This document shows positions 19,600 through 30,795 of a stretch of DNA of 41,783 nt, piece by piece. This DNA comes from a bacterium (lineage in GTDB: Bacteria; Krumholzibacteriota; Krumholzibacteriia; LZORAL124-64-63), in the NCBI GenBank assembly GCA_003353795.1, contig PIVY01000018.1, positions 1 through 41,783 on the forward strand. Reading direction: 5' to 3'. Made by a program: the position numbers and the translations under genes. Numbering within the stretch: position 1 is the first letter of the stretch; the number at the start of each line of letters is the position of its first letter. Below the pieces are notes generated by a model. The model was given only the letters and a program-made list of their open reading frames with translations. It was not told the DNA's origin and searched no databases.

Positions 19600-20964
19600 C
19601 TACAGCCGATTCAACCCATTCAGCGCCGCCACGCGATAAGCCTCGGCCATGGTCGGATAATTGAACGTGGTGTGGATGAAGTAGTCGAGGGAGTTGGCCT
19701 CGCCCTCCTGCGTCATGATCGCCTGGCCGATGTGGACGATCTCGGCGGCTCCGTCGCCGAAGCAGTGGATGCCGAGGATCGCCCGCGTCTCCCTGTGGAA
19801 AAGGATCTTTAGCATGCCCACTGTGCGACCGGTGATCTGGGCCCGCGCCAGGTGCTTGAACATGGCGTGCCCCACCTCGTAGGGCACCTTCTGCTCGGTG
19901 AGCTCGCGCTCGTTGTGCCCCACGGAACTGATCTCGGGAATGGTGTAGATGCCCGTGGGGATATCCTTGACCAGCTTGTAGCTGCACACCCCGTCCACGA
20001 GATGGCTGGCCGCGATGCGCCCCTGGTCGTAAGCGGCGCTGGCCAGACTCGGATAACCCACCAGATCGCCCACGGCATAGACGTGCGGTACGACGGTCTG
20101 GAAGCTCTCGTTGACGGCGATGTTGCCGCGCGAGTCGGTGTCGATCTTGATGCCGGCGAGTCCCAGCTGGTCGCTGTTGCCGGTACGGCCGTTGGCCCAG
20201 AGCAGGTAGTCGGCGCGCACCCGCTTGTTGGACTCGAGATTCAGCGTCACGCCCTTCTCGTCGGCTTCCACGCCGGTGTACTTCTCGCTGTGGTCGATGC
20301 GCACGCCCATTTCCCGCAGGTGGTAGGCCAGGGCGTCTATGATCTCGTCGTCGAGGAACGACAGCAACGCCGGGCGGGTGTTGATGAGATTCACCTTGAG
20401 GCCCAGGCCCCTGAAGATCGACGCGTACTCGCAGCCGATGACACCGGCGACGTAGATGGTGAGCGACTTGGGTGTTTCCTGCAGCTTGAGGACGGTGTCG
20501 CTATCGCAGATCCGCGGATGGTCGAAGTCCACGTTCTCCGGTCGGTAGGGTCGCGAACCGGTGGCCAGGAAGAACGCGTCGGCCGTGTACTGCCGCTTCT
20601 GCCCGGTGGCGGCCGTGACCTCCACGGTGTGGTCGTCGAGGAAGCGTCCATAGCCGCAGAGGATGTCCACGTCGTTGGCCTCGTAGAAGCCGCGATGCAG
20701 GGCGACCTGGGCCTCGATCACCGTCTGGGAGTGCCGGAGCAGGGTCTGGTAGTCGGCGTCCTGGAACTGGAGCCAGTTGGGCTTGCGCTGGATGATCTGG
20801 CGCAGGGCCTTGCTGGGGATGGTGCCCTTGTGGGTGCAATTGCCTCCCACCTCGAACATGGCCTCCACCACGGCCACACGTTTGCCCGCCTTGGCGCACT
20901 GCATGGCCGCGCCCTCGCCGCCGGGTCCGCTGCCGATCACGATGACGTCGTAGTCCCGCTGCAT
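19600..20964 (-). CDS. sthA: soluble pyridine nucleotide transhydrogenase
   Basis: 454 residues; a cytoplasmic flavoprotein moving reducing equivalents between NADPH and NAD+. The FAD loop is GSGPGGEG (11-18). The disulfide site has the SthA form [15 protein letters not shown]: one Cys (43) kept and the second replaced by Thr, which separates it from lipoamide dehydrogenase. The blocks [26 protein letters not shown] and [15 protein letters not shown], and the end [20 protein letters not shown], are very close to E. coli SthA. The second nucleotide loop reads VAGVIG instead of GAGVIG (Val172, codon 20449-20451). AGGAAG precedes the ATG. Confidence 0.95.
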   Translation of the reverse strand: MQRDYDVIVIGSGPGGEGAAMQCAKAGKRVAVVEAMFEVGGNCTHKGTIPSKALRQIIQRKPNWLQFQDADYQTLLRHSQTVIEAQVALHRGFYEANDVDILCGYGRFLDDHTVEVTAATGQKRQYTADAFFLATGSRPYRPENVDFDHPRICDSDTVLKLQETPKSLTIYVAGVIGCEYASIFRGLGLKVNLINTRPALLSFLDDEIIDALAYHLREMGVRIDHSEKYTGVEADEKGVTLNLESNKRVRADYLLWANGRTGNSDQLGLAGIKIDTDSRGNIAVNESFQTVVPHVYAVGDLVGYPSLASAAYDQGRIAASHLVDGVCSYKLVKDIPTGIYTIPEISSVGHNERELTEQKVPYEVGHAMFKHLARAQITGRTVGMLKILFHRETRAILGIHCFGDGAAEIVHIGQAIMTQEGEANSLDYFIHTTFNYPTMAEAYRVAALNGLNRL

Positions 20965-21154
20965 GATTCTCGCTTCCTGGCATTCCGGGGTTCATTTCGG
21001 GCGGCCGGCCCTCCGGGCGGGGCCGGCCGCCGTGGTCCAAAGGTACAGCGAGCGCGAAGATTCCGAAACCGGGGAACCATGGTCAATCACGAGGAATCTC
21101 CCGCCCTCACGAGGGCGACCCCCGTCCGCGGCGAGTGATGAACAGCCTTGTTCT

Positions 21155-21163
21155 TGGTATAAT
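21155..21163 (+). promoter_or_regulatory. extended -10 promoter element
   Basis: TGGTATAAT in the 248-base divergent gap before the subtilase gene, 50 bases upstream of its ATG. No good -35 box is visible at the expected distance, as is common for extended -10 promoters. Confidence 0.55.
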
Positions 21164-21212
21164 GTCCTTCGACTCCCGGCCCTCACGAGACCATCACGTT
21201 GGAAGGTGTTTC

Positions 21213-23960
21213 ATGCTGCGGATCCTGCGCCCCGTGCTGTTCGTGCTGGCCGTCGTCCTGCTACTGCTCGTGGACCGCACCGAGGCGAGTCCGCCCGCCT
21301 CGGGCAGCTTGCCGGAGATGCAGACCCCCGCGCCCACCGGCCGGGTGGTCGTGAAACTCACCGTCGGGGCCGACCAATCCGACCGCGATCGCCTGTCTGC
21401 CATGGCCGCCACCGCAGCCACTGCTCGCATCGCGCCCGACCTGCTGCTCGCCGTCGCCGACAAGTCGCGCCGGCCCGCGGCCACCTTGTCCGACCTGGCT
21501 CGCTACGTGCAGTTCGATCGCACGGGCGCGAGCCGAGATGAGTTGCTGCTCCTGGTCCGGCGCCTGGCGGCCGACCCCGCCGTGGAGACCGCGTTCCTCG
21601 AACCCCGGGCCGTGCCGGCGTCGCTGGGCTTCGACGCGTTCACCGGCGCGACCCCGACGCCGTCGGACGGCGAGATCACGCCCCTGCCCACCGACGACTT
21701 CACCCCGATGCAGGGATATCTCGGCGACGCCCCCGACGGGGTCGGCGCCCGGACCATGTGGTCGCAGCCCGGCGCCCGTGGCGGCACCGTGAAGATCGTG
21801 GACATCGAGGGCGCCTGGCTCTGGGACCACGAAGATCTGCCCGCACCCTTCCTCGACCTGGGCATCCACATCGACGACCTCGCCTGGCGCAACCACGGCA
21901 CCGCGGTCCTGGGCGAGATGCGCGGCATCGAGAACGGCTACGGCGTGGACGGCATCGTGCCCGACTGCCAGGTGGGCAACTCCAGCATCGGCAACCAGTC
22001 CGTGGCCGGCGCGCTGCTGAACGCCGCCGTACATCTGGACCAGGGCGACCTCTTGCTCATCGAACTGCACGCGCCGGGCCCCAACGCCAATGGCAGCGGC
22101 CAGTACGGCTACGTGCCCATGGAATTCTGGCAGGACAACTTCGACGCCATCCGCGCGCTCACCGAGATGGGACTCATCGTCGTCGAGGCCGCCGGCAACG
22201 GTCAGCAGGATCTGGACCTGCCCGTCTACAACGGCCTCTTCGACCGCCAGGTCCGCGATTCCGGCGCCATCATGGTGGGCGCCACCGACGGCGGCACGCT
22301 GGACGCCGCCTGGTTCACCAACCACGGCCAGCGGGTGGACCTCTGCGGCTGGGGCCTCTACGTGACCACCTGTGCCTACGGCGACCTCCAGTCCGGCGAC
22401 GAGATCGAGTGGTACACGCAGCAATTCTCGGGCACCAGCAGCGCCTCGCCCATCGTCACCGGGTCGGTGGCCTCGCTGCAGGGCATGATCGAGGCCGCTA
22501 ACGGTTTCCCGGCCGACGCCAACCTGGTCCGCGAGATCCTGCGCCAGACCGGCACCGCCACCAGCGGCCCTCAGCTCATCGGTCCGCGACCCGATCTCGT
22601 GGCGGCCTGGAACCTGGCCGACATTGGCGTGAGCATGCTCACCGGCACGGTCACCGAGCAGGGCAGCGGCCTGCCCATCGCCGGCGTCGCCGTCACGTTG
22701 CTGCCGTCCGGCCCGACGGTGACCACCGGCGCCGACGGCACCTACCGCCTCGGTCTGCTGCCGGGCACCTACATGCTCGACTTCGACTCCTACTTCCACG
22801 ATGTGCACACGGGCGACGTGACCGTCACCGCCGGCACGAACATTCACGATACGTCGCTGGTCCTGCTGCCCCTGGAGGTCATCGGCGGCACGGTGACCGC
22901 GAACGATCTTTCGCCCCTGGCCGGCGCCCGGCTCGAGCTCATCGACGAACCCGTTCCGGCCGCGTTCACCGACGGCGGTGGCGTCTACGCCTTCCAGCCG
23001 GTACCCGAGGGCCTGATCCACGCGATGTTCGCCGGCGGCGTGCCCGGCTTCGGCGGCGCCTATCGCGAGTTTCCGCTGCCGGTCGTCGGCCTGATCGACG
23101 TCCCGGTGACGCTGCCCGACGTGGACTACGATTTCGAGGCCGGCGCCCAGGGATTCTTCGCCACCAACGCCACCTGGCAGCGGGGCCGCCCGTCGGACTC
23201 GGGCATGGGCCCCGGCAACGCCTTCGACGGCCAGTGGTGCTGGGGCGTGGGCATCGACGGCGGCGGCTACGGCGACGAGGCCAGCGGCCACCTCTGGAGT
23301 CCGTACTACGAGCTGGGCGACCATGAGGGCGACCGCCTCTACCTCAGCTTCCACTACTGGAGCGGCACCGAGTCCGGGTTCGACGGCGTTCACGTGAGGC
23401 TGGATCCGGGCTCCCTCGACGAGGTGATCACCCCCGTGAACGGATACACGGACCTCACCCTGGGCGGCGTCGACCACCAACCGGGCTGGTCGGGCCATTC
23501 GGGCGGCTGGCGCACCGCGGTCTTCGACGTGACCTCCCGCCTCGAGGCGTCCATCTGGAACTTCGGGCTCGTCTTCGGCTCCGACAGCGCGGTCACCGAT
23601 GAGGGATTCCTCGTGGACGGATTCTGCCTGGAAGCCGTGAACCTGCCGACGGCAGCCCCCGACGGCGCCGTGCCGGGAGCCGCTGCTCCCGTGCTGGCCG
23701 CCTGGCCCAATCCGTTCAATCCGCGGGTGAATCTGGCCTGGGAGCTGGCCGCGCCAGGACGCATCGACCTGGTGATCTATGACGTTCGCGGCCGCCTGGT
23801 CTGCGGCCTGCTGCAGGACGCTCCGGTCACCGATCGCGGTCATGTGATGTGGGACGGCACCGATCGCACCGGCCGCACCGTGCCCAGCGGCATCTACCTC
23901 GTGCAGATCCGCGACGAGAGCGGCGCCACGAGTTCGCGGCACATTACGCTGGCGCGCTGA
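21213..23960 (+). CDS. secreted subtilisin-family (S8) protease with FlgD-like sorting domain
   Basis: 915 residues from the ATG at 21213, preceded by GGAAGG; the signal peptide is MLRILRPVLFVLAVVLLLL. A probable propeptide precedes the peptidase domain (about 180-460), whose catalytic residues are Asp197 (IVDIEGAW), His228 (NHGTAV), Asn329 (EAAGNG) and Ser409 (SGTSSASPIV). A carboxypeptidase-regulatory-like domain follows (LTGTVTEQGSGLPIAGVAV), then a beta-rich domain starting YDFEAGAQGFF, and a C-terminal domain with AWPNPFNPRVNLAWEL ending HITLAR. Probably an extracellular or cell-surface protease. Two long frames fully antisense to it are shadows. Confidence 0.93.
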   Translation: MLRILRPVLFVLAVVLLLLVDRTEASPPASGSLPEMQTPAPTGRVVVKLTVGADQSDRDRLSAMAATAATARIAPDLLLAVADKSRRPAATLSDLARYVQFDRTGASRDELLLLVRRLAADPAVETAFLEPRAVPASLGFDAFTGATPTPSDGEITPLPTDDFTPMQGYLGDAPDGVGARTMWSQPGARGGTVKIVDIEGAWLWDHEDLPAPFLDLGIHIDDLAWRNHGTAVLGEMRGIENGYGVDGIVPDCQVGNSSIGNQSVAGALLNAAVHLDQGDLLLIELHAPGPNANGSGQYGYVPMEFWQDNFDAIRALTEMGLIVVEAAGNGQQDLDLPVYNGLFDRQVRDSGAIMVGATDGGTLDAAWFTNHGQRVDLCGWGLYVTTCAYGDLQSGDEIEWYTQQFSGTSSASPIVTGSVASLQGMIEAANGFPADANLVREILRQTGTATSGPQLIGPRPDLVAAWNLADIGVSMLTGTVTEQGSGLPIAGVAVTLLPSGPTVTTGADGTYRLGLLPGTYMLDFDSYFHDVHTGDVTVTAGTNIHDTSLVLLPLEVIGGTVTANDLSPLAGARLELIDEPVPAAFTDGGGVYAFQPVPEGLIHAMFAGGVPGFGGAYREFPLPVVGLIDVPVTLPDVDYDFEAGAQGFFATNATWQRGRPSDSGMGPGNAFDGQWCWGVGIDGGGYGDEASGHLWSPYYELGDHEGDRLYLSFHYWSGTESGFDGVHVRLDPGSLDEVITPVNGYTDLTLGGVDHQPGWSGHSGGWRTAVFDVTSRLEASIWNFGLVFGSDSAVTDEGFLVDGFCLEAVNLPTAAPDGAVPGAAAPVLAAWPNPFNPRVNLAWELAAPGRIDLVIYDVRGRLVCGLLQDAPVTDRGHVMWDGTDRTGRTVPSGIYLVQIRDESGATSSRHITLAR

Positions 23961-24003
23961 TTCCTGACTTGGCTCTCGGGGCGATCGACGCTACGATCTC
24001 CCC

Positions 24004-24702
24004 ATGAACCAGCACCGAACCATCCTCTCCGAGAGCCAACTCGACCGCTGGAAACAACGCCAGCTCAGGCCGTCGATCATCCTGACGATCGTGTTGGCAC
24101 TGCGCGTCTTCCTGGCGCCGGTCATGCCCGCCGGTCAGTCGTTCATCGAATCCATCAGCCAGGTCCTGGTCATCGGCGCCCTCGTCTACATGGCCGCCAC
24201 GACCCGGCGCCACCTCGTCATCGCCGGAGTACTCGGATCGGTCGGAATCGTGCTGGAATTCCTGGAACTCGCCATGCCGGAATTCCACACCATCGAATGG
24301 ATACGCGTCGGCGATTTCGCGCTGCTCTTGATCTACGTATTCTGGCTCATGATCAGGGATCTGTTCACCGCCAAGACCGTCGACGCCGTCATTCTGCTGC
24401 TGGCCGTGAACTGCTACCTGCTCATCGGGATTCTCTTTTCCTTCTTCTACATGCTCGTGGAGATCTACGAACCCGGGACGTCCTTCGTCCTGGCCGGTGA
24501 TCTCACGCAGCCGGTCTGGAACCACCTCTACTACTTCAGCTTCGTCACCCTGACCACTCTCGGCTATGGCGACATCCAGCCGGTCTCCCCCATCGCGCGC
24601 TTCCTCGCCATTGCGGAGGCGGTCAGTGGCGTCCTCTTCACCGGCATCCTGGTGGCACGCCTGGTGGGCCTCTACGGCGCGTCGTCCCCCGACAAGAGCT
24701 AG
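24004..24702 (+). CDS. potassium channel family protein (ion_trans_2 pore)
   Basis: 232 residues. About five hydrophobic helices precede a re-entrant pore with selectivity filter TLTTLGYGD and a final helix (AIAEAVSGVLFTGILVARLV), giving a six-helix, one-pore subunit that should act as a tetramer. There is no RCK or nucleotide-binding gating domain; the protein ends right after the last helix. No Arg-rich voltage-sensor helix is evident. The start at 24004 has no clear Shine-Dalgarno sequence. The S9 peptidase follows after 79 bases. Confidence 0.88.
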   Translation: MNQHRTILSESQLDRWKQRQLRPSIILTIVLALRVFLAPVMPAGQSFIESISQVLVIGALVYMAATTRRHLVIAGVLGSVGIVLEFLELAMPEFHTIEWIRVGDFALLLIYVFWLMIRDLFTAKTVDAVILLLAVNCYLLIGILFSFFYMLVEIYEPGTSFVLAGDLTQPVWNHLYYFSFVTLTTLGYGDIQPVSPIARFLAIAEAVSGVLFTGILVARLVGLYGASSPDKS

Positions 24703-24781
24703 CGTTCGACTCCCCCCTCGCAGTCGGCTATATTGGCGGGCGAGCCACCTGCCTAAACTTTCCGTCTCGGAGGTCCCCGTG

Positions 24782-26842
<2,061 letters not shown>

Positions 26843-26867
26843 AATCCACGCGGGCGACCGGCGAACG

Positions 26868-26895
26868 AGGGCCGCGTCCGGATGGACGCGGCCCT
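26868..26895 (+). terminator. intrinsic terminator after the S9 peptidase gene
   Basis: A perfect 12-bp stem (AGGGCCGCGTCC with GGACGCGGCCCT) and 4-base loop, followed by TT CCC. It starts 26 bases after the stop. Confidence 0.75.
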
Positions 26896-26920
26896 TTCCC
26901 AAACCGGCCTGGTCGTCGAC

Positions 26921-28531
26921 TCAAGGGTCGTTGCCGCCAATCCGCGCGTAGCCGGCGATCTCGATGTTCTGGGCGAAGGCGAAGGCAGCCGAGTCGCCCA
27001 ACGACGTGTTCCCCATGATGGTCAGGTACTCGATCGACTCGATCCACCCGAATCCCTCCAGTGAGTTCAAGCTATCGTTCGACGTCAGCATCACCGAGTT
27101 CATGTTGCTGGGGTACAAGGGGCCAGCGAGATTCTCCAGGTCGATGCAATTTTCCACGGTAAACACCTGAAGCGACGGCAGCGACGTGAGGCCGGAGAGG
27201 CTTGTCAGCTCTTGACACCAGTAGAACTCGAGGATCGTCAGCTCGGCCAGCGACGTGCCTTCTCCCAATGTGCTGAGGTGCAGCAGCATCCTCAGATTCA
27301 GTTCGTCCAGGGCGCTGAAGGCACTCACTCCCTCGAGGCTCGTCAGGTCGTTGCATCCATTGAGGTGAAGATCGCGGCAGGCCGGTTGCGGCCCGAAGGA
27401 AGACAGATCCTCGAATCCGCATCGTTCGACGTACAACGACTCCAGGCTGTCGAACGTCGCCCCACCTGCGTCCGTCAGTTGGCCGCAGCCCTCGAGGTTC
27501 AGTCTCTGGAGCATTGGAGCCGCCGCGAGGCCGGTGAGGCTGGACAGATTATCGCAACGGCTGACGTAGAGTGCGTCCAGCCCCGGCAATGTGAGTGGGC
27601 CGCCGAAATCGGTCAGTCCGTGCATCCGATCAATACCGAGCGAGTTGATCGTTGCGGCGTCTAGCGGCGAGAGGTCGGTAATCCCCGGTAGAGAGAGTAG
27701 TGACAGGTCGCGCAGCGACGTGTATCCGGCCAGGGACGGCAGGGAGCCCAGGACGGGGAGTTCCTTCAATCGCAGGCTGCGAAGCGCCGGCATACCGGGC
27801 AGATCCCCGAGGCTTTCGACCAGTGGCAACTCCTCGAGCTGCATATAGCGCAACGCCGGCAGTTCGTCGACCCCGAGCGCAACCGTGTGCAGAGCACTCA
27901 GGTCGGCGAGGTAGAGATCGGCCAGAACCGGTAGCGGCAGAACAGGCAAGCTGTGCAATCGCGAGCAGCGGCGCACCCCAAGCTTCGCCAGTTTGTCGAG
28001 ATGCTCGAAGACGTCGAGAGTCTCGAGCATCTCCAGGTCGGAAACGGAGATTCGTTCGACACCGGTGACCGCGCCTAGCGGCGCCAGCGACGCCAGTTGA
28101 GGATTCCCTTCCAACGAGAGCGAGCCGGCCGATTCCAGCGACGCCAGGGCATCGATGTTTGCGAGGCTGTCGTTGTTGTTGATCGACAGGAAGTACTGCA
28201 CGTGCGTCAGACTCTCCAGGCCGGCAAGATCTCGCAGATGCGTTCTCATGATGGCGAGACCGCCGACGGTGGTCAGGTCGGCGAGCGGGGAGAGATCATT
28301 GATGATGCAGGTGTCGCAGTTGGCGCCGATGGCGAGATGGCCTCCGACGGACTCGATGCCCCTCAGTTCCTCCAGCTCAGCCTGTGTGGAGATGTCGATA
28401 GATTCGAGGGTCGACCAGCCACCGCTCGGATCGAGAGGATGATCGCACTCCTCGGTGCATCCGGTGAGGAGGGCGGCGCCGGTGAGCAGTACGAGACAGC
28501 AGTGACCGGTTGCGGATCGCGACCAAGGCAT
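26921..28531 (-). CDS. leucine-rich-repeat lipoprotein
   Basis: 536 residues from the ATG at 28531 (GAGAGG upstream), which places a signal peptide with lipobox LLTGC at residue 25-29 right at the start. The mature part consists of about 18 irregular leucine-rich repeats (LADLTTVGGLAIMRTHLRDL, LPSLAGYTSLRDLSLLSLPG), similar to receptor-L-domain-like LRR proteins of bacteria. It is likely a surface-anchored binding protein. The repeats have no internal duplications long enough to suggest recent expansion. The gene is convergent to the S9 peptidase. Confidence 0.88.
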   Translation of the reverse strand: MPWSRSATGHCCLVLLTGAALLTGCTEECDHPLDPSGGWSTLESIDISTQAELEELRGIESVGGHLAIGANCDTCIINDLSPLADLTTVGGLAIMRTHLRDLAGLESLTHVQYFLSINNNDSLANIDALASLESAGSLSLEGNPQLASLAPLGAVTGVERISVSDLEMLETLDVFEHLDKLAKLGVRRCSRLHSLPVLPLPVLADLYLADLSALHTVALGVDELPALRYMQLEELPLVESLGDLPGMPALRSLRLKELPVLGSLPSLAGYTSLRDLSLLSLPGITDLSPLDAATINSLGIDRMHGLTDFGGPLTLPGLDALYVSRCDNLSSLTGLAAAPMLQRLNLEGCGQLTDAGGATFDSLESLYVERCGFEDLSSFGPQPACRDLHLNGCNDLTSLEGVSAFSALDELNLRMLLHLSTLGEGTSLAELTILEFYWCQELTSLSGLTSLPSLQVFTVENCIDLENLAGPLYPSNMNSVMLTSNDSLNSLEGFGWIESIEYLTIMGNTSLGDSAAFAFAQNIEIAGYARIGGNDP

Positions 28532-28630
28532 GACGGACCTCTCATAGATTCGGTATAGGAATGGGAGCACGTCACCCCGACGGCATCCTCGCCAAGGGTG
28601 TCGAGACCATATGTCATCGAAAAACATGAA

Positions 28631-29383
28631 TCAATACCCCGCGGCCGGCCGCTCCATCCCCACCAACTCCGACACCGTCACCACCTGATACCCATTCTCC
28701 CCCAACCACGTCAGCACCACATCCAGGATCTCGACGTTTTGCGCCCGCTTCGGCCCACCGTCGTGCAGCACCAGGATCGCACCCGGCTGCACGTTGACCG
28801 TGAACTGCCACTCGGTCAGCCAGCGTGGGGCCACCAGGTCCAGCGGGTAGGCGCTGGCCAGACAGGCGCGGTAGCCCTCCTGGTGCAGGATCTGGATCAT
28901 GTCGTCGTCGATCCAGCCCGAGCCGGGTCGGAACCATTTCAGCGGATCGGTGGGACCGATGAGCGCGTCGGTGCGCCGTAGCTTCGCCAGGAAATCCTGG
29001 TCGTCGAGGTCGATACTGGGCTCGTCGTAGTAGAGGTGATTGCCCAGTTCGTGACCGCCGGCGCGGATGGCTTCCAGCAGTTCCGGATGCGCCTCGGCGT
29101 AGGATCCGATGATGAAGAAGGTGGCGCGGGCGCCGTGCCGGGCGAGGGCGTCGAGGATCCCCGGCGTTACCTCGGGACTGGGCGCGTCGTCGATGGTGAG
29201 CGCCACGACCAGGGAGTCGGTATCGACGTGAGTGAGCACGGCCGGAAGCTGAACCTGGGCAGCGCGATGAACCCAGCGCGGCGGTCGCAACACCAGGACC
29301 CCGGCGTTGGACAGCACGATCAGCAACCCGGCCAGACCGAGCAGGAGCAGGATCAGGCGGCGTCGGCGTGGCGGCAATCGCAT
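28631..29383 (-). CDS. polysaccharide deacetylase (NodB homology), membrane-anchored
   Basis: 250 residues. A basic N-terminus and one membrane helix (about 9-31) form a signal anchor, so the enzyme should face the periplasm. NodB motifs: TIDDAPS with Asp65/Asp66; GHELGNHLYYDEPS with His116, where the usual second metal His position is taken by Asp120; RPGSGW (152-157) in place of RPPYG; and LVLHDGG with His207. These replacements occur together in a subgroup of deacetylases, so it is probably active on N-acetylated glycan. The ATG lies one base after the stop of the upstream gene, so both are coupled. Confidence 0.88.
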   Translation of the reverse strand: MRLPPRRRRLILLLLGLAGLLIVLSNAGVLVLRPPRWVHRAAQVQLPAVLTHVDTDSLVVALTIDDAPSPEVTPGILDALARHGARATFFIIGSYAEAHPELLEAIRAGGHELGNHLYYDEPSIDLDDQDFLAKLRRTDALIGPTDPLKWFRPGSGWIDDDMIQILHQEGYRACLASAYPLDLVAPRWLTEWQFTVNVQPGAILVLHDGGPKRAQNVEILDVVLTWLGENGYQVVTVSELVGMERPAAGY

Positions 29384-29384
29384 G

Positions 29385-30665
29385 TCAGCGGATCAGCAGC
29401 TGGTTTCGGTGACCCCAGGGTGTTGTGGTCCGGAGTGAATAGTGAGTCTCGCGCCGTTTACCGTCCTCCTGAATCAGCAGGCCCGCGTCGTCGAGGAGAC
29501 CGGTCACCTTGCCCGGCACGATCCACGGGTTCTCGCGCAGGAAGCCGAGAGCCCGCGGCGCGCTCATAAGGATGCGGCCCCAGCCGGCGTCGGCAAGCTC
29601 GGTCATCCATTGTGGATCGTCGGCGAGCTCGGGCTTGCTGGCCGGGCGCATACCCGGCGCTTCCACGCCCCGCTCCAGCATGCGGCTCACGGCGACGTCG
29701 ATGTTGTAGAGCGCCATGGTGGCGCAGGAGCGCAGCAGCGACTGGTAGCGGCTCTGGGCGTCGGAGAGTTCGAGGCGCGCGTCGCCGGTGTCCTGGGACT
29801 CCGCTTCCACGCCCGCCTGCAAACGGAGCCAGGCCTCCACCAGGCTGAGGTCCTCGGCGCTGGGGTCGGGATTGGCCTCGCGCCAGGCCATCTCGGTCTG
29901 GTTGAAGACCCGACTGATGACCTGACGGGCCGCGCCGTCGCCGGTGACGACGGTGACGCGGAAGAGCTCGGCGAGGCCGGCCTGGCCTCCGGGCAGTTGC
30001 AGATCGTAGGCGGTCCAGGGGCGCTGGGCCAGCGTGTCCTCGAGAAAACGCTGGGGCCCCGAGTAGGCACGCAGGCTCAGTTCGTACGACGCAGGGTCCA
30101 TGCCGGTCATGATGTCGTAGCCCACGCCGGGCGGACGCCAGGCCTCCCAGGAGAAGACCAGGTCGGTGATCACGTCGGGCTCGCCGACGGCGCCCGGACC
30201 CTGACCCAGCAGTTCGATGCCGCCCTCGGTGAAGACGAATCGGAGCTGGCCGTGGACGATGTCCTTGTGACCGCCCAGGGGCACGGTGACCCACTGGGCG
30301 CCGATGATCTTCTCGGGATGCACGCGGACTGTGCGCAACTGGGTGACACCTCCCAGGGGATTGCCGCCGTGGCTGATGTTGCCCAGGTAGAGGGTGCCGC
30401 CCGGATTCATGTCGCTCAGGCGCCAGTTCACCATGATGGGGGTCATGGCCGCCGACAGGCCGCCGGGCAGGACGTCGCGGGTGGTGCGCACGCGGTAGGT
30501 CTCGGCGTGACCGTCGGCGTAGACCATGACGTCGTGGATATCGAGGATCCGGTGTTCGGGCATGGTCATGGGTTCCGACTCCTGCTCATGGTCGCCACAG
30601 CGCGGGATCAGGAACAAAGACATTCCGATCAGGACCAGCAGGGCGACTACGACGGTCTTGCGCAT
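29385..30665 (-). CDS. exported or anchored protein of unknown function
   Basis: 426 residues from the ATG at 30665 (GGGAG upstream). The hydrophobic N-terminus (MRKTVVVALLVLIGMSLFLI) is followed by PRCG, not a good lipobox, so it may stay anchored. About 70-270 is beta-rich (VMVYADGHAETYRVRTTRD; LTLY-like strands), and the rest is helical (SLVEAWLRLQAGVEAESQDT). I recognise no family. Tight coupling to the polysaccharide deacetylase suggests a role in envelope polysaccharide handling, as inference. Confidence 0.8.
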   Translation of the reverse strand: MRKTVVVALLVLIGMSLFLIPRCGDHEQESEPMTMPEHRILDIHDVMVYADGHAETYRVRTTRDVLPGGLSAAMTPIMVNWRLSDMNPGGTLYLGNISHGGNPLGGVTQLRTVRVHPEKIIGAQWVTVPLGGHKDIVHGQLRFVFTEGGIELLGQGPGAVGEPDVITDLVFSWEAWRPPGVGYDIMTGMDPASYELSLRAYSGPQRFLEDTLAQRPWTAYDLQLPGGQAGLAELFRVTVVTGDGAARQVISRVFNQTEMAWREANPDPSAEDLSLVEAWLRLQAGVEAESQDTGDARLELSDAQSRYQSLLRSCATMALYNIDVAVSRMLERGVEAPGMRPASKPELADDPQWMTELADAGWGRILMSAPRALGFLRENPWIVPGKVTGLLDDAGLLIQEDGKRRETHYSLRTTTPWGHRNQLLIR

Positions 30666-30745
30666 GGGGCACTCCCTTCGTCGGCGTGCTCGCCGACGAA
30701 TGAGATACTGCCGTAGATTCGCATCGGCCGCCACCGCAAACGCGA

Positions 30746-30771
30746 ACGGGCCGCCCGAGTGGACGGCCCGT
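30746..30771 (-). terminator. terminator-like hairpin after the CBM20-like gene
   Basis: An 8-bp stem (ACGGGCCG with CGGCCCGT) and 10-base loop downstream of the stop at 30796 on the minus strand, followed by TCGCGTTTG. The T-run is weak. Confidence 0.5.
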
Positions 30772-30795
30772 CGCGATCGCAGCAGCAATATCCGG

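Noticed and set aside
21261..23942. An 893-codon frame antisense to the subtilase gene
   Set aside because: It has no motifs beyond low-complexity Gly/Ala/Val/His stretches and covers a gene with a complete catalytic triad. High GC with strong third-position bias makes long antisense frames common.
29385..30788. Start at 30788 for the unknown protein upstream of the deacetylase
   Set aside because: It would add 41 Arg-rich residues before the hydrophobic N-terminus; GGGAG supports the ATG at 30665.
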